Shown here piece after piece: positions 35,406-44,491 of a DNA stretch of 64,000 bases. A program made the position numbers and the translations under genes. How positions within the stretch are numbered: position 1 is the stretch's first letter; each line of letters starts with the position of its first letter. The stretch comes from Sphingobacteriales bacterium (GTDB taxonomy: Bacteria; Bacteroidota; Bacteroidia; Chitinophagales; Chitinophagaceae): the NCBI GenBank assembly GCA_016200915.1, contig JACQDV010000027.1, forward strand, positions 21,084 to 85,083, read 5' to 3'. The notes beneath the pieces are model-generated. The model was given only the letters and a program-made list of their open reading frames with translations. It did not search any database and was not told the DNA's origin.

Positions 35406-36491
35406 TTACTGCACATCGTACAAAGCAATCATTCCTGCTGAAATATGGTCGTTTACATGGCAGTGAAATTGCCATGTGCCTGTATTATCTGCTTTCATAT
35501 CTGCCGTAATAAGGTTTGCAGGGCCAAGAAAAACAACGTCAGTGCGACTCCCATTTACTTTAGCGGTATTGCCATGCCAATGGGCGGTATGGTTATCCAA
35601 CTCGTTGCCTAAATCCATTAAATACCATCTCACTTTTTCACTTGGTTTTATATCGGTGAATTTACAATTGCCATACATCAACCCATTTACAGAATGTTTC
35701 AGATTGCTTTCCTGAAAATCCGGGTCATCATTACTTACATTATTTAAAGTGTATTTTATTTTATTGCTATCTAAATACAAACTGTTGTTTTCATCAACTA
35801 TCATGAAAAGAGAAAACTTTTCTTTGGCAATATCCTTTGCTTTATTGTTTTCTAAATATCCTTTTTTGTAAATAACAATAGAACCAACCAGGCCTGCATT
35901 AATATCCTTATTGTCATGCTCCATTACATGCGAATGATACACCCAGCCTATTGATGAGCCATCTCTTTCGGCAGGCCCGGAGTTTTCTGTAACAGCCCAT
36001 TTATAAGTAAACGTATTACCGGGGTCAACACCCATGATACCTTCATTATTGGAGTCATACACCACACCATGCGGATGAATACTGTAAGGGAATCTGGCTT
36101 TGTTTTTAAACACCACTTGTATGCTATCACCAACTTCTGCCCTTATTATTGGGCCTACAATTCCCAGGTCTGCACTTTCCTTTGGCTTTTTTGTAGTGAA
36201 TGTAGCATCTGTATATTCTACATAAATAGCCTTTATATTTTTATTGCCAATGCGATTGGTATCGTTTTGTAAAAAAACGTTTTCAGTGCTGCCAAATGCA
36301 CTACCCGTTACCTGGTTAATTCCCGTTGGAACATAGTTCCATTCCACTTCTTCAGCAGCAATGTAATAAACCCTTTGTACAGCAGGAGTAGTTAAATCAG
36401 TTGATGTAATAATATTTTTTTCTTTTCTGCAACTGACTAAAGAGATGAAAATAATGCAAAGTGCCAATAAATATTTTGATAAATGGTTCAT
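35406..36491 (-). CDS. Two-domain multicopper oxidase lipoprotein
   Basis: 361 residues. Lipobox ISLVSCRK (Cys ~21). All copper motifs are present: SIHPHGVVYD, GWVYHSHVMEHD, HTAHWHGN and WQFHCHVNDHISAGM. The order and the short length fit a two-domain laccase/ceruloplasmin-like oxidase, distinct from the three-domain enzymes elsewhere in the window. It may oxidise Cu(I) or Fe(II) at the outer or inner membrane surface. Encoded 19 bases downstream of the FecA-type receptor, so the two are co-transcribed. Confidence 0.85.
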   Translation of the reverse strand: MNHLSKYLLALCIIFISLVSCRKEKNIITSTDLTTPAVQRVYYIAAEEVEWNYVPTGINQVTGSAFGSTENVFLQNDTNRIGNKNIKAIYVEYTDATFTTKKPKESADLGIVGPIIRAEVGDSIQVVFKNKARFPYSIHPHGVVYDSNNEGIMGVDPGNTFTYKWAVTENSGPAERDGSSIGWVYHSHVMEHDNKDINAGLVGSIVIYKKGYLENNKAKDIAKEKFSLFMIVDENNSLYLDSNKIKYTLNNVSNDDPDFQESNLKHSVNGLMYGNCKFTDIKPSEKVRWYLMDLGNELDNHTAHWHGNTAKVNGSRTDVVFLGPANLITADMKADNTGTWQFHCHVNDHISAGMIALYDVQ

Positions 36492-36510
36492 GTTTTGGTT
36501 TTATATGATT

Positions 36511-38682
36511 TTAAAATGTAGCGGTAAAACCTGCATAAAAACTACGGCCTACAGATGGAATAATTCCCGGCCCCGGATACTCATCTGTTCTGCGGGTGAA
36601 ATAAGATTTGCCGGTTAAATTATTTGCACCAATTTTTATTGCGTAGTTTTTTATTTTGTAAGTAGCACTAAAATCTAAAACCGTGTATGCCGGTATGTAG
36701 CCTGCAATGGGATCGCTGCTTGTTTTTACATTTGAAGCATCGCCGTAAGCATCGCCTACTGAATTTACCTGAAAGGTTGAAGAGAAATGTTTGTTACTAA
36801 ATATTAAACCTACCCGGTTGATTGTTTTTGCTGCTGCTTCTACTCGTTTATCTTTAAATTCTCCGCTTGTATAGTTTGCATCTATGTACGCAAATGAATT
36901 AAAAATGCTTAACCCAAGTTTAGATTTTTCATTGATGGCTTTTAAAATATTGAGTTCTATATAACTCTCAACGCCCTTGTGTACGCTGTTGGCAATATTG
37001 GTTCTTAAAGAATAGTCATTGCCTGTTGTTGGATCTTGTTTAAGCACTACACCAATTCTATTATTATAAGCCATGTAAAAACCGCCTATGTCAAAGTTCA
37101 AATAATTTTTTATTGTGCCTCTGTAACCTAAATCAATATTGAAACCATAAGCATCTTTTAGGTTAGGGTCTATTTTGGAAGTAATGCCAAATGGTTCTAA
37201 CTGGCTGTAATCAATAGGGCGGTAAGCCTGGCTGAAATTGGCATAAACACTTGTGTTTTTAGATGGTTTATATTCCAACCCTAAACCTGCTAACGGAAAA
37301 TATCGGTTACGGCTTTGGTCGGGTGAAAGTTTAATATTGTCTTCAATTTTATATCCCTTTGCTGTGCTGTTTAAATATTCAAACCTAAAGCCGGGTGTAA
37401 TGGTTAAATTATTTCCGACTCTGAATATATTTTCTACAAACGGTGCAATATTGGTAGTGGTAAAATCTAAATTATAGCCCCAATCGCCTGTAATAGATAA
37501 ATCAAAATCGCTGTTGGTGGTGCCTTCGCCACCGCCCAGCCGTTTTAACCATGCATAGGTATATCTTACTCCTCCTGCAATGGTAGAAGATTGTTTGCCT
37601 AATTTATAAGTGTGTGCAATTCTAAGTTCAGTAGTTGTATTGTTAAGATTTTGCCTCCCCACCTCTCTTGGCACAAAGGCATTGGTTGCTGGGTCTATTT
37701 CATCCAACGCACTTGCACCTCCGTCTTCATTACGCCAAACTAAAGAGCGGTTGCTGAACATGTAAGATGTTTTTAAACTTATGGTTGTGTTTTTTGTAGG
37801 TGTAAAATTTGCATAAGCTGTTGCAATATTCCAAGGGGTTTCTAACCAATTTCTGGCCCTTGTTGATGCTTTAGGATTGGCATAAAACATACTGTCCGTT
37901 AACCCTCCCGGCATTTTTAATTGATTGCGAAGCAAGGAATATTCAACTCCAATATTTAATTTTTCAGATGGTTTGTATTGTACTTTTCCAAATCCTGATA
38001 GTTGCCATTGCTGGCTGTTTGGGCGATAGCCATCCATGTTTCTATATTGGATAAAACCGTAGTAACTGATCTTTTTGCAAATGCCGCCAACGGAATTGAA
38101 AGAATTAAACATTCCAAAACTTCCAATGGTTTGTGAGGTAGTAAATTCAAAAGGTTTATTCGTTGGTGCATCTTTGGTAACGTAGTTTACAAGGCCACCA
38201 AACTGCGAACCAAATTGTAAAGATGCTGCACCTCTTACCATTTCAACCCGGCTAACAGCTTCCATTGGTGGAATATAATAGGCTTCGTTATATCCATAAA
38301 CATCTGCACTTATGTTATACCCGTTTTGCCTTGTATTCATTTCAATACTTTGGGTAGGGTTCAGGCCTCTAGTGGCAATACCGTTTGCAGTAAAGCCGCT
38401 GCTTTCTGTTTCTACAATATTTAATCCGGGTATCCTGCCTAATATTTGCCGGGTGTTATTAATTGCTTTATTAGCATCCAAACTATCTACAAGTATTATT
38501 TCATTTTTCTTTCCTGCATAAATAATTCCGTTCTTAATTTCAGGCAAATGCCCTACACCATTTACAGTTTTGTAGCCAGTAACGGTAACATCTGGTAGTA
38601 TTTTGCTGCTGTCTTTCGTTTGTGCATTAGTAGTTATTATCGCAAGTATCATTAAACACAAGAAAATCCCTCTTTTACTCAT
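36511..38682 (-). CDS. TonB-dependent receptor, FecA-like
   Basis: The frame is open to 38730, but the ATG at 38682 gives the proper signal peptide (KRGIFLCLMILAIITTNAQ). A plug domain follows (LPDVTVTGYK, ILGRIPGLNI, GIATRGLNPTQSIEMN, RVEMVRGAASLQFGSQFGGLVNYVTK), then a ~550-residue 22-strand barrel ending in ...AGFTATF. No carboxypeptidase-like N-terminal domain is visible. It imports a chelated metal or other large ligand across the outer membrane. Pairing with a multicopper oxidase suggests iron or copper acquisition. Confidence 0.87.
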   Translation of the reverse strand: MSKRGIFLCLMILAIITTNAQTKDSSKILPDVTVTGYKTVNGVGHLPEIKNGIIYAGKKNEIILVDSLDANKAINNTRQILGRIPGLNIVETESSGFTANGIATRGLNPTQSIEMNTRQNGYNISADVYGYNEAYYIPPMEAVSRVEMVRGAASLQFGSQFGGLVNYVTKDAPTNKPFEFTTSQTIGSFGMFNSFNSVGGICKKISYYGFIQYRNMDGYRPNSQQWQLSGFGKVQYKPSEKLNIGVEYSLLRNQLKMPGGLTDSMFYANPKASTRARNWLETPWNIATAYANFTPTKNTTISLKTSYMFSNRSLVWRNEDGGASALDEIDPATNAFVPREVGRQNLNNTTTELRIAHTYKLGKQSSTIAGGVRYTYAWLKRLGGGEGTTNSDFDLSITGDWGYNLDFTTTNIAPFVENIFRVGNNLTITPGFRFEYLNSTAKGYKIEDNIKLSPDQSRNRYFPLAGLGLEYKPSKNTSVYANFSQAYRPIDYSQLEPFGITSKIDPNLKDAYGFNIDLGYRGTIKNYLNFDIGGFYMAYNNRIGVVLKQDPTTGNDYSLRTNIANSVHKGVESYIELNILKAINEKSKLGLSIFNSFAYIDANYTSGEFKDKRVEAAAKTINRVGLIFSNKHFSSTFQVNSVGDAYGDASNVKTSSDPIAGYIPAYTVLDFSATYKIKNYAIKIGANNLTGKSYFTRRTDEYPGPGIIPSVGRSFYAGFTATF

Positions 38683-39111
38683 AAGTGTGATTTTGAGTTG
38701 CAAAAATGCAGATGCCTTGTTCAATACCACTTATGCAAAAGGGAAATCGAGTTATGCAATGCGGAAATGTTTGATTTTCTGTAAAATAACTTGCCGACTT
38801 GAAAATCCATTTTTTGTTTTGCCTGTAATATTAAAATTGTATGAGTGGCTGTTATTAAACGGTAATAAGCCTGTCTTTAAGTCCTTCAGGCGGGGATTTG
38901 AAGATGTTAGAAAGCAAAAGGAGAAAACTGATTTAAATAACCCAAATGGTGCATTTTCAACGGGAAACCCAGGCACAGATATCAGGAATTGATAACAAAA
39001 TTTTGTAAAAATTGTCTATAATTTTACAAATTTAATAAACCATTCTCCCATATCTTTGTTCCGTTACGGGATTACTTTTCAATAAAATAGCCTTATTTTT
39101 ACAACTATTAA
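38683..39111. other. Divergent intergenic region without a supported gene
   Basis: 429 bases between the TonB receptor and the HYC_CC_PP gene. Frames are open on both strands (129 codons on plus, 74 on minus), but neither resembles a known family, and the plus frame partly overlies the receptor's signal-peptide codons. A palindrome at 39002-39030 is the only clear structure; promoters for both flanking genes must lie here. Confidence 0.5.
39002..39030. promoter_or_regulatory. Candidate operator: perfect 9-base inverted repeat
   Basis: TTTGTAAAA and TTTTACAAA are perfect inverted repeats separated by 11 bases, 82 bases before the HYC_CC_PP start and 320 before the receptor start. The size suits a dimeric winged-helix (Crp/Fnr, Fur- or ArsR-type) regulator that could control the divergent genes. 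Confidence 0.35.
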
Positions 39112-39576
39112 ATGAACCGGAATTTGTCCATAAAACTAAAAGCACTGTTCCTGCTGGTTGTATTTGCATCAAATACTGCTGTAGGTTTCGCATGTGCTGT
39201 AGGTGTAGATATGGATTTTAATTCCCCTCATCGTAGCGAAACTAAAGAGTCTGCAGAAGTGCATATTCATGATGATGGTATTAATCACCAACATGACAGT
39301 GAGCCGGCAAAACAAATTCCCGTTGGTGGCAGTAACTTATTTACAGAAAAGGATGGCGGATGTTGTACCAATAGAGTGCAGGAGTTTCAAAATTTAAATA
39401 AAAATGTTACAGTAAATTTAGGTATAAGTGTACCCGTGTTTGTGGCAATCCTGAGTATTTATTTTGATATTGATTTATCTGCAGCTATTAAAGATTTTCC
39501 TGTCAATTACAAGTCCCGTTTTTATTACCCCCCACCGCCTGAGATACGCATAGCAATACAGAGTTTCCAGATTTGA
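39112..39576 (+). CDS. HYC_CC_PP-family small exported protein
   Basis: 154 residues. Signal peptide LKALFLLVVFASNTAVGFAC; then a His-rich stretch (VHIHDDGINHQHDSE), the paired Cys of GGCCTN (~85) and a Pro-rich YYPPPPEIR near the C-terminus, the features for which this Bacteroidota family is named. A hydrophobic segment (VPVFVAILSIYF) may insert in the membrane. Members usually sit before TolC/CusB metal-efflux genes, as here; a periplasmic metal-binding role is inferred. Confidence 0.75.
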   Translation: MNRNLSIKLKALFLLVVFASNTAVGFACAVGVDMDFNSPHRSETKESAEVHIHDDGINHQHDSEPAKQIPVGGSNLFTEKDGGCCTNRVQEFQNLNKNVTVNLGISVPVFVAILSIYFDIDLSAAIKDFPVNYKSRFYYPPPPEIRIAIQSFQI

Positions 39577-39668
39577 TTATTGTAACTGAGTTTGATGGCA
39601 TAGCCCGTCGAACTATCACCGCTTTGCCCAAAGGCATAGCTGTTTTGTTTCAGTTATTGTAATCAAAT
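39571..39668 (+). promoter_or_regulatory. Long hairpin in the 5' leader of the TolC/CusB operon
   Basis: ATTTGATTA (39571-39579) pairs with TAATCAAAT (39660-39668) and TAACTGA (39583-39589) with TCAGTTA (39650-39656), with a 3x3 UUG/UUG internal loop between them. A run of T follows and the TolC ATG is at 39675. The 60-base apical loop carries GGCATAGC twice. The left arm overlaps the HYC_CC_PP stop. May be a terminator/attenuator or leader RNA element. Confidence 0.4.
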
Positions 39669-39674
39669 TTTTTT

Positions 39675-40862
39675 ATGTTCAAACGTATCATAACAGTCTT
39701 TACAGAGTTGCTTATACTAGCAAACGCTTACAGCCAAAAAATTACTTCCGAAGCGGATGCTGTGAGTATGGCCGTAAAAAACAGCAGGAATATTTCTGCT
39801 GCCGGGTTATCTGTTTTACAGCAAAAGCAATTGCTTAAAAGCAGCATTAATCTACCCAATCCCGATGTTTTTATAGAAAGTCCTACAGGGAAATTTTATA
39901 CCGGAAGTATTACCCAATCCATCGAATTTCCTACAGTTTACAGCAGGCAATACCAGTTGCGAAAGCAACAGATTGTACTGGCTGAAAAAGAAAAAGGTTT
40001 TACAGAAAATGAAGTAAAATTTCAGGTAAAGCAATTGTATTTGTTGCTACAGTATGCATCTGCCTTACAGCAGCAATTGTATGTACAGGATACCGTGTAT
40101 GAACACATTAGTAAAGCTGCCAGCCGCCAGTTTGATGCAGGACAAATTGATTACCTCCAAAAAACATTTGCAGAAAGTCAATATGGCGAAATACATAACC
40201 AATATTTACAGGCACAGCTTACCATCACCAATCTGCAAAGCCAATTACAATATCTTACTGGTTTGCAGGAAACATTTATAGCAGCACCGCTTGATCCCAA
40301 TCCTTTAATGGAGATTACAATAGCGAAAGACAGTAGTGCTTTTCTAGCGAACCCATCTGTACAAATTTTTAATCAGTCGAGTGTAATTGCCCAAAAAAAT
40401 ATCGCATTGCAAAAAGCAAAAGCATTACCCGGCCTGGCATTTGGGTACCTTAACCAGGGCGAAAGAAATACACCCATTGGCAATCGTTTTCGTGTTGGTT
40501 TTACAGTGCCTTTGTGGTTTGGTCAGTATAAAAGCAATATCAATGCAGCAAAAACGGAATGGGAAATTAATAAACAAAAGGCAAGTGGTTTACAACAACA
40601 GCTTTCTGTTCAATTGATACAGGCACAAAACGAATTGGCTATCTACACACAATCATTACAATACTATAAAAACACCGGTATCCCCAAAGCAAATGTAATT
40701 ATTGGTACTGCAAAGCGATTTTTTGAAAGTGGCGCAAATGACTATATCAATTACCTGCGTAACATCAATGATGCTTATTCAATACAATTAAAATACCTGG
40801 AAGTTATAAGAAATTATAGCCAGTCCATCTTATCTATAAAATATATAACAGGAACATTATGA
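39675..40862 (+). CDS. TolC-family outer-membrane efflux protein
   Basis: 395 residues, shorter than typical TolC (~430-470), with a signal peptide (TVFTELLILANAYSQ). The helical repeats are visible (SEADAVSMAVKNSRNISAAGL, KEKGFTENEVKFQVKQLYLL and KRFFESGANDYINYLRNIND), matching CzcC/CusC-type channels. Its last 4 bases overlap the adaptor start (ATGA), so the two are translationally coupled. It is the outer-membrane duct for the adaptor that follows and probably for the RND pump at 53532. Confidence 0.82.
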   Translation: MFKRIITVFTELLILANAYSQKITSEADAVSMAVKNSRNISAAGLSVLQQKQLLKSSINLPNPDVFIESPTGKFYTGSITQSIEFPTVYSRQYQLRKQQIVLAEKEKGFTENEVKFQVKQLYLLLQYASALQQQLYVQDTVYEHISKAASRQFDAGQIDYLQKTFAESQYGEIHNQYLQAQLTITNLQSQLQYLTGLQETFIAAPLDPNPLMEITIAKDSSAFLANPSVQIFNQSSVIAQKNIALQKAKALPGLAFGYLNQGERNTPIGNRFRVGFTVPLWFGQYKSNINAAKTEWEINKQKASGLQQQLSVQLIQAQNELAIYTQSLQYYKNTGIPKANVIIGTAKRFFESGANDYINYLRNINDAYSIQLKYLEVIRNYSQSILSIKYITGTL

Positions 40863-42535
40863 TAAAGAAAATCTTGATTTTATTGCTGTTCATCCCTTCT
40901 TTGGTTTTTGCACATGGTGGAGAAGACGATGAGGGATCAAAAAAGACAACTGTAAAACCTGCGGCTTATTTCAGCAGTGAAGCCATATCGGATGTATATG
41001 AGTTGCTGGTAAAATATCAGCCACTGCTGCCGGGTAAGGAAGCTACATTTAAATTATTTGTAAGCGACTTTAATACCAATGTACCGGTTGACAGCGCCAC
41101 CTTACAAATTGCAGTTGCTGATAATCCAAACATAAAATTAGCAGTAACTCAAATTGATGAAGGTGTGTATGAGGTAAAGGGAATTTTTCCTGAAAAAAAA
41201 TCATACAACCTCACTGTTAATATTAATTCATCACTTGGGCCTGATTTAATCCTTATAAACAACATAACCATTGGCAAGGAATTAGAAAAACCAGCTACTG
41301 CCGTTCATGCTGATATGCACTGGTATCAAAGCACCTTGTTTTTTGGAATATCAGGATTACTATCCGGTTTATTGTTGATGTTCTTTGTAATGAAAAGAAC
41401 AAACAGAAAAGTTGCTGCAAGCATTATTATCCTGCTTTGCTTGCTGCCCACTGCTACATATAATACAGCATCGGCACATGGCGGCGAAGATGATGAAGCT
41501 GGCAGTAAATCCGGTGGTGCAATGTCATCAACATTTATGGTTGAAAAAGAATCCCAGTTTCTTTTTGGCATCCTTACACAAAAAATTGAAACTGGAAATT
41601 TTAATCAATCGACGCAGGTGCTGGGCACTATTATTCCTTCATCACAGGGAAGAGCGGTAATACAATCGCCGCAAACAGGAAAAATAATTTCATTAAAAGT
41701 CTCCGTAGGGCAAAGAGTTTCTTCGGGACAGGTATTGGCCGTGATTGAACAGCAGGTAGATGCAGGTACACAAATTAATATTCTTTCTCAAAGAAATGCA
41801 GTAGATGCTGAATTTAATGCAGCAAAAGCGCAATACGACAGGCTAAAAGCTATAGAAGATATTGCTGCAAAAAAAGATGTGACCGAAGCAAAAGCCAGGT
41901 ACGAAACAGCTTCAAAAAATAAGCAGTTATTTACTGCCAATGCCGAACGCAGCACAGGTAATACAAAAATGATAACCCTTACAGCGCCTATCAGCGGTGT
42001 AGTGGGTGCATTTAACTATTCTATAGGTGCAGTGGTTAATGCGGGTGAAACATTGTTTGATATAACCAATCTTGAAAAAGTGTTGGTAGAAACGCAGGTA
42101 TTCGCCAATGATGCAGCACAGTTAAAATCTGTAGAAAACATCACTGCATCATCTAATATACAAAATGATACTACGACCTATCGTTTAAAATTAGTTTCCA
42201 CTGCCCAGTCAGTTAATGGGGCCAATCAATCTCAAAAAGTAATTTTCGAAATCATCAATCCTAAATCTCAATTTAAAATTGGCGAAAACATTAAGGTGTT
42301 TATTTTCTCAAAAGATATTTCAACACAGGTAATCGTGCCAAGCAATGCTATTGCAGAAATAAACGGCAAGCCTGCAGTATTTGTAAAAGATAAAGCGGAG
42401 CAATACAGTATCAGTTACATTAACAAAGGCACATCAAACGGAAAATACACTACTATAATAAAAGGCGTTGAGGAAGGCGAAAGAGTAGTAACAACAGGCG
42501 TTTATCAAATGAAAACAATCTATTTAAATCAATAA
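40859..42535 (+). CDS. Composite RND adaptor with FixH-like N-terminal region
   Basis: 558 residues, ~150 more than a normal CusB/CzcB. Layout: signal peptide ending VFAHGGEDDEGS; a ~120-residue Ig-like domain (YELLVKYQPLLPGKEATFKLF); a TM (LFFGISGLLSGLLLMFFVMK); a second signal-like hydrophobic run (IIILLCLLPTATYNTASA) followed by HGGEDDEAGS; then the adaptor with lipoyl, hairpin and barrel domains. The repeated HGGEDDE after each signal suggests fusion of two exported proteins. The adaptor links the TolC protein (4-base overlap upstream) to an RND permease. Confidence 0.82.
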   Translation: MIKKILILLLFIPSLVFAHGGEDDEGSKKTTVKPAAYFSSEAISDVYELLVKYQPLLPGKEATFKLFVSDFNTNVPVDSATLQIAVADNPNIKLAVTQIDEGVYEVKGIFPEKKSYNLTVNINSSLGPDLILINNITIGKELEKPATAVHADMHWYQSTLFFGISGLLSGLLLMFFVMKRTNRKVAASIIILLCLLPTATYNTASAHGGEDDEAGSKSGGAMSSTFMVEKESQFLFGILTQKIETGNFNQSTQVLGTIIPSSQGRAVIQSPQTGKIISLKVSVGQRVSSGQVLAVIEQQVDAGTQINILSQRNAVDAEFNAAKAQYDRLKAIEDIAAKKDVTEAKARYETASKNKQLFTANAERSTGNTKMITLTAPISGVVGAFNYSIGAVVNAGETLFDITNLEKVLVETQVFANDAAQLKSVENITASSNIQNDTTTYRLKLVSTAQSVNGANQSQKVIFEIINPKSQFKIGENIKVFIFSKDISTQVIVPSNAIAEINGKPAVFVKDKAEQYSISYINKGTSNGKYTTIIKGVEEGERVVTTGVYQMKTIYLNQ

Positions 42536-42565
42536 GCATTTTTAGTAATCAAATAAATAATCACA

Positions 42566-42925
42566 ATGAAACAATTCAGAATTATTCTTTCAATGGCAAT
42601 AGCAGTATTTTCTCTTACTGCTGTAAATGCTCAATCAGCAAAAGCGAAAACTGACAGTATAACTACAGATACGGTCGTTTACCAATGCCCTATGAAATGC
42701 GAGGGAAGCAAAACCTATGACAGGGCTGGTAAATGCCCTAAGTGTGGAATGAATTTAAAAGCACTGACAAAACCGGCAGTGGCTGCTTTATATCAATGTC
42801 CGATGAAATGTGAGGGAGATAAAACATACGATAAGGCAGGCAAATGTCCAAAATGTAACATGAACCTTACGAAAGTAGAAACCAGGAAAAATGCAACGGA
42901 ACACACAGGGCATAATCATAATTAA
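42566..42925 (+). CDS. Periplasmic protein with two heavy-metal-binding domains
   Basis: 119 residues. Signal peptide IILSMAIAVFSLTAVNAQS, then two tandem HMBD-like repeats: YQCPMKCEGSKTYD...CPKCGMNLK and YQCPMKCEGDKTYD...CPKCNMNLT, each with CPMKC and CPKC. The C-terminus is His-rich (EHTGHNHN). Probably a periplasmic copper/silver chaperone or buffer. Encoded between the adaptor and another HMBD protein, 25 bases from the latter. Confidence 0.82.
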   Translation: MKQFRIILSMAIAVFSLTAVNAQSAKAKTDSITTDTVVYQCPMKCEGSKTYDRAGKCPKCGMNLKALTKPAVAALYQCPMKCEGDKTYDKAGKCPKCNMNLTKVETRKNATEHTGHNHN

Positions 42926-42950
42926 TTAATCAAACAAAAGAAACAGATAC

Positions 42951-43949
42951 ATGAGAAAAGGATTTAAAATTTCGATGGCTGCTTTAGCCATTGCGACAGT
43001 TACATTTTTTACGGCTTGCAACAACAGCAGCGCAGATACAACAAAAAAAGAAACTGCTGACACTGCAAAAAATGCGATGGCATATGAAGGCGGCGACCAT
43101 ATATACGCCTGTCCCATGCACCCGGAAGTAACAGGTAAAGAAGGTGATACCTGCCCCAAATGCGGCATGAAGCTGGAACACAACGATAATGCCGGCGGCC
43201 CCAGCAATGTTAGTATGCAGTTCAGCACCAATCCTCCTTCAGTTAATCCCAACCAGGAAGTTATTTTATCACTTACACCCAAAATGAGAGACAAACCCAA
43301 TGAGCAAGTTCCGCTTGATGTAGAGCATACAAAAAAAATTCACCTTATTGTAGTAAGCGAAGACTTAAGCTGGTTCAACCATATTCACCCGGAATTAAAT
43401 GCGGATGGCTCTTACACTGTGAAGGAAAAATTTCCTTTCCCCGGCAAGTACACATTGTTTGCAGATTATAAACCAAGCGGTGCAAACCATACGGTAGATA
43501 ATTTGAATGTAACAGTTGCAGGTACCCCACCTGCGGCAAAAACTTATGGGGCAGATAAATTAACAGGTGCCGGTGGTGATGGATTTTCTGTTTCACTTTC
43601 GCCTGAAGGTGGCAGGTTTTTAACCAATATGCCCATGCACATTAATGGTGTAATGATGCTGAATGGTAAAGAAGTAGATGTAAATACTTTAGAAGATTAC
43701 CTCGGTGCAAAAGCGCACATGGTGGTAGTAAGCCTTGCTGATAAAAAGTATTTACATGTGCACCCAAGTGTGGAAGGCGGCAAGTTTGATTTGCATACCA
43801 CTTTTGATAAGCCGGGTGTTTACCGTGGCTGGATACAATATCAATCAAAAGGGAAAGTGTATACCAGCGATTTTGTTTTCAATGTAGCAGAAGGCACAGC
43901 CGCTGATATGAAAGATATGAAGATGGATGAAAAGAAAGACATGAAATAA
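42951..43949 (+). CDS. HMBD lipoprotein with two Ig-like copper-binding modules
   Basis: 332 residues. Lipobox VTFFTACNN (Cys ~23), HMBD (YACPMHPEVT...CPKCGMKLE, ~44-70), then two related ~100-residue beta-rich modules (DLSWFNHIHPELNADGSYTV and KKYLHVHPSVEGGKFDLHTTF). Each ends in a His-x-His-Pro motif. The C-terminus repeats MKDMKMDEKKDMK. Likely periplasmic metal-binding or sequestration protein. 37 bases before the next gene. Confidence 0.78.
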   Translation: MRKGFKISMAALAIATVTFFTACNNSSADTTKKETADTAKNAMAYEGGDHIYACPMHPEVTGKEGDTCPKCGMKLEHNDNAGGPSNVSMQFSTNPPSVNPNQEVILSLTPKMRDKPNEQVPLDVEHTKKIHLIVVSEDLSWFNHIHPELNADGSYTVKEKFPFPGKYTLFADYKPSGANHTVDNLNVTVAGTPPAAKTYGADKLTGAGGDGFSVSLSPEGGRFLTNMPMHINGVMMLNGKEVDVNTLEDYLGAKAHMVVVSLADKKYLHVHPSVEGGKFDLHTTFDKPGVYRGWIQYQSKGKVYTSDFVFNVAEGTAADMKDMKMDEKKDMK

Positions 43950-43986
43950 ATGAAACATTAATTTTTAAAAATAAAAACAAAACAAA

Positions 43987-44433
43987 ATGAAAGCATTAAA
44001 ATTAAAAACAATTATTGCCTTATTTGCAATGATGCTGTTGGGTGTTACTACAACATTTGCACAAAAAAATCCACACAATGTAGGTGTTGCAGGTAAAGGC
44101 CCACACGGTGGCACTGTGCAGGAAGCTGACCCAAATCATGCTGAAATATTATTAAAGGATGGCATGCTGCAGTTCTTTTTGCTGGATGGTGATGCAAAAC
44201 CATTACCCAACAAAGGGATAACCGGCACAGTATTGCTGCAGTATGCAGATGGTACTTCAAAAACCGTTGCTCTTATGCCAATGGGTACAGAAGGCTTTAT
44301 GGCAGATGATGCCAAAGCATCTTCGTATGCCAATGCTATTGCAACCTTTAAAGTAAACGGCAAATCTGTTTCTGCAAAGTTTAAAAATAAACCTGCTGCA
44401 AAAGCTGCAGACGGACACAATCATCAGCATTAA
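43987..44433 (+). CDS. Small exported protein with His-rich tail
   Basis: 148 residues. Signal peptide IIALFAMMLLGVTTTFAQ; mature part begins with HNVGVAGKGPHGGTVQEADPNHAE, and ends in GHNHQH. A single ~90-residue beta-rich domain lies between. The GPHGGTV opening is seen in copper-associated periplasmic proteins of Bacteroidota; I cannot give a family name. Sits in the middle of the long copper operon. Confidence 0.65.
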   Translation: MKALKLKTIIALFAMMLLGVTTTFAQKNPHNVGVAGKGPHGGTVQEADPNHAEILLKDGMLQFFLLDGDAKPLPNKGITGTVLLQYADGTSKTVALMPMGTEGFMADDAKASSYANAIATFKVNGKSVSAKFKNKPAAKAADGHNHQH

Positions 44434-44441
44434 TTACTTCT

Positions 44442-44473
44442 AAGGGTACAGATGATTATTTGTCTGTACCCTT
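44442..44473 (+). terminator. Perfect 11-bp hairpin between genes
   Basis: AAGGGTACAGA (44442-44452) and its exact complement (44463-44473) enclose a 10-base loop, 9 bases after a stop and 19 before the next start. Only three T follow, so it is either a weak terminator or an RNA-processing/stabilising hairpin within the operon. Confidence 0.45.
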
Positions 44474-44491
44474 TACTAAAAATAAAGCAAT

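Noticed and set aside
38603..38992. 129-codon plus-strand frame upstream of the HYC_CC_PP gene
   Set aside because: It overlaps the receptor's signal-peptide region antisense and shows no family resemblance; the divergent region is better seen as regulatory.
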